A stretch of 7,273 nt of DNA from contig CAMBGL010000061.1 in assembly GCA_945866155.1 (NCBI GenBank), positions 1-7,273 of the forward strand. Direction: 5' to 3'. Within the stretch, counting starts at the first letter, position 1, and every line of letters begins with the position of its first letter. The notes under the pieces were generated by a model. The model saw only the letters and a list, made by a program, of their open reading frames with translations, was not told where the DNA came from and did not search any database. The position numbers and the translations under genes were made by a program. Below are positions 5,409 to 7,273 of this stretch, piece after piece. Source of the stretch: Bifidobacterium breve. GTDB lineage: Bacteria > Actinomycetota > Actinomycetes > Nanopelagicales > Nanopelagicaceae.

Positions 5409-7273
5409 ACATCCCCCAATAGATATGCAACTACGCCACGATCCAAACACTTTACGCCATCTCTACATTTGTCGCGAAGATTTTCACTTGCTCCACCTAT
5501 TTGCGTAAGTAAATCGATGAGTTGCTTCGTTGAGCGCACAAAGTCTCCAACGGATAAGTCACTACCCTTGAGAACACTTGATAACGATTGGCCATTAGCC
5601 CAACGATAAGAAATCGAACAGAAACCAAAGTCGGGCTCTTTCTGAGTTTTAACACCGAAATCATTTTCCAATTTTTCTAATTGTGCCCACAGGGATGAAA
5701 TCTCTGAGAGTGCATTTGCAACATTGATGTGAGGAATTTTAGGAGCGAGATTTTCTTGGGAGCGAGATTGGAAGATCATCGATGAGGCTACGGATAGGAG
5801 TTCGGGAGCACTTAGATCATCGAGTAAGCCGAGACGAATCGTCTCTGTCAACAAGAGATCGGATTCAGCGTAGATTTTGGCAAGGATTTTGCCTTGAGGT
5901 GAACTCTTTTCTCCATCTATATATTTGAGATGAGTAAGTACATCGCAAATCTGATCAAATGTTTTAGCGATCACATGCGTTCTGTTTTCGACGCGTTTGG
6001 TCAGTCCATCGTTTTCACGCCGCAGTCGATCTGCTCGCTCGGCTAAGCGAGCATGAGTCTCACGGTCACTACAGCCATGGCAACTATGTTCGCGCATTCC
6101 TTTTTTTAGACCTTGCATCTCGCTCTCGAGATGAGCCCTCTGCCTGTTATCAAAAGTTTTCTTACCATCGCGCTTGGAAAGCAAAATTTCAATCTCACGA
6201 ATCTCGCGTCGTAGCCGGGCGTAATCGTTGAAATCACCAAGATGACAGGTTGCATCTTTCATAAGCTCAGCCATCGCAACGTTATTCTTTTTTATCTGTC
6301 GCGTTAAGCCAACAACTGCTCTGTCAGCCTGAAATTGGGCAAATGATGATTCCAATGAGCCACGTGCGCGTTCGCGACCAAAGCGAGAAATAAGATTTAT
6401 TGCCATGTTATACGTTGGAGCAAAGGAAGAACGCAGAGGATAAGTTCGTGTAGATGCGAGTCCAGCAGCGGTTGCTGAATCAACTGTTGGAGACCATTGA
6501 ATAACTGCATTACCTTCAATATCAATACCACGTCGACCTGCGCGGCCAGTAAGTTGGGTGTACTCCCCCGGAGTAATTGGAACGTGTGCTTCACCGTTAT
6601 ATTTCACAAGTTTTTCGAGTACAACAGTACGAGCCGGCATATTGATACCAAGTGCCAATGTCTCAGTTGCAAATACTGCCTTTACTAATCCTTTTTGGAA
6701 TAACTCTTCGACTGCTCCCTTGAAACTCGGTAACAAACCTGCGTGGTGAGCTGCGATACCTCGTTCCAAAGCAGTGAGCCAATCATCAAAGCCGAGAACA
6801 ACAAGATCTTCTTCAGCCAAATTGAGCGTGTAACGCAGCGCGGTTTCTCTGATGATTGCTCGCTCTTCGGTATTTGTAAGGCGCAACCCTGCTTGCAGAC
6901 ATTGCTTTACCGCAGCATCGCAGCCAATACGAGAAAAGATAAAAGTGATTGCAGGTAGGAGATTCTCTCGATTGAGCTTTTCGATAATGTCAGCTCGCGT
7001 GAGTCGGCCGCCTTCTTCGCTAAATCGCTCGCGGCGTTGACGAGGCACTCGTACCTTGCGCATCGCCTCTCGCTCTAGTTTCAAGATTTCGGCATTTATC
7101 TGTCCAGGTTGAGAGAAGAGATCAACGAGTCGATTTCCGATAAGTACATGCTGATAGAGAGGAATGGGGCGAATTTCGCTAACAATTACTTCGGTGCTGC
7201 CGCGAATCTCGCCTAACCATTCACCAAACTCTTCAGCATTTGAAACAGTTGCAGAAAGAGAAATCACCTGCAC
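5405..7273 (-). CDS. helY: Ski2/Mtr4-like DEAD/DEAH-box helicase, HelY type (N-terminus cut off)
   Basis: Superfamily 2 ATP-dependent helicase related to eukaryotic Ski2/Mtr4. The window holds 622 C-terminal residues; HelY proteins are about 900 long, so about 280 residues, including Walker A and the DEVH box, lie beyond the right edge. The first visible codon (GTG at 7273-7271) is an internal Val, not a start. Motifs by visible residue: motif III LSAT (6-9); motif IV FIFSR (111-115); HHAGLLP (176-182); motif V TETLALGINMP (203-213); motif VI QLTGRAGRRG (240-249). A long charged, partly coiled-coil insertion (about 315-440) carries CHLGD (343-347) and CHGC (398-401), both typical of actinobacterial HelY. 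The end is a DSHCT-type domain with YRWANGQ (556-562) and GDFVRSTKQLIDLL (576-589). It is the first visible gene of a string with the exonuclease and lnt. RNA processing or nucleic acid repair is likely from the family; the exact substrate is unknown. Confidence 0.95.
   Translation of the reverse strand: MQVISLSATVSNAEEFGEWLGEIRGSTEVIVSEIRPIPLYQHVLIGNRLVDLFSQPGQINAEILKLEREAMRKVRVPRQRRERFSEEGGRLTRADIIEKLNRENLLPAITFIFSRIGCDAAVKQCLQAGLRLTNTEERAIIRETALRYTLNLAEEDLVVLGFDDWLTALERGIAAHHAGLLPSFKGAVEELFQKGLVKAVFATETLALGINMPARTVVLEKLVKYNGEAHVPITPGEYTQLTGRAGRRGIDIEGNAVIQWSPTVDSATAAGLASTRTYPLRSSFAPTYNMAINLISRFGRERARGSLESSFAQFQADRAVVGLTRQIKKNNVAMAELMKDATCHLGDFNDYARLRREIREIEILLSKRDGKKTFDNRQRAHLESEMQGLKKGMREHSCHGCSDRETHARLAERADRLRRENDGLTKRVENRTHVIAKTFDQICDVLTHLKYIDGEKSSPQGKILAKIYAESDLLLTETIRLGLLDDLSAPELLSVASSMIFQSRSQENLAPKIPHINVANALSEISSLWAQLEKLENDFGVKTQKEPDFGFCSISYRWANGQSLSSVLKGSDLSVGDFVRSTKQLIDLLTQIGGASENLRDKCRDGVKCLDRGVVAYLLGDV

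Noticed and set aside
5409..5450. Longer exonuclease start giving 14 extra residues
   Set aside because: The extension lies wholly within the helicase C-terminus and does not resemble the family N-terminus. ATG 5408 has a purine-rich site and the typical ATGA overlap.
7271..7273. GTG at the right edge as the helicase start
   Set aside because: The protein is already at motif III within six residues, so this Val is internal and the true start lies outside the window.

Overview
The window looks like ordinary chromosome from an actinobacterium of moderate GC content (mid-40s per cent by eye). The lineage call is inference and rests on three genes. The helicase has the actinobacterial HelY architecture, including the CHLGD and CHGC cysteine motifs in its insertion. 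The stand-alone 5'-3' exonuclease is of the mycobacterial Rv2090 type, with the DWRPSWR and DYKANR signatures. The apolipoprotein N-acyltransferase has the NNATFG form of its loop. The low GC for an actinobacterium would fit a streamlined aquatic group such as Nanopelagicales (acI), but this cannot be proved from the window.

Layout: the plus strand begins with the last 45 codons of an unidentified gene (2-139). After a 46-base gap comes a complete glycine dehydrogenase gene, gcvP (186-3038). The gap holds a small inverted repeat that pairs with the gcvP Shine-Dalgarno sequence. A 76-base convergent intergenic region (3039-3114) follows. The rest of the window is a tight minus-strand gene string, read right to left: helY (cut by the right edge, ends at 5405), a 5'-3' exonuclease (5408-4509) and lnt (4509-3115). 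These three overlap as ATGA and TAATG, so they are almost certainly one transcript with coupled translation.

Function: GcvP is the PLP-dependent decarboxylating subunit of the glycine cleavage system. Its partners GcvT, GcvH and Lpd are not in the window. The minus-strand operon joins a Ski2-like helicase and a structure-specific nuclease (nucleic acid processing) to a membrane enzyme of lipoprotein maturation. The first two could plausibly cooperate; the third has no obvious mechanistic link.

All complete genes look intact, with their catalytic residues present apart from one conservative Asp-to-Glu change in the exonuclease. I found no mobile element, CRISPR array, tRNA, rRNA, riboswitch or sign of recent transfer, and no convincing undescribed system. 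The points most worth checking are the hairpin over the gcvP ribosome binding site and the three-gene overlap.
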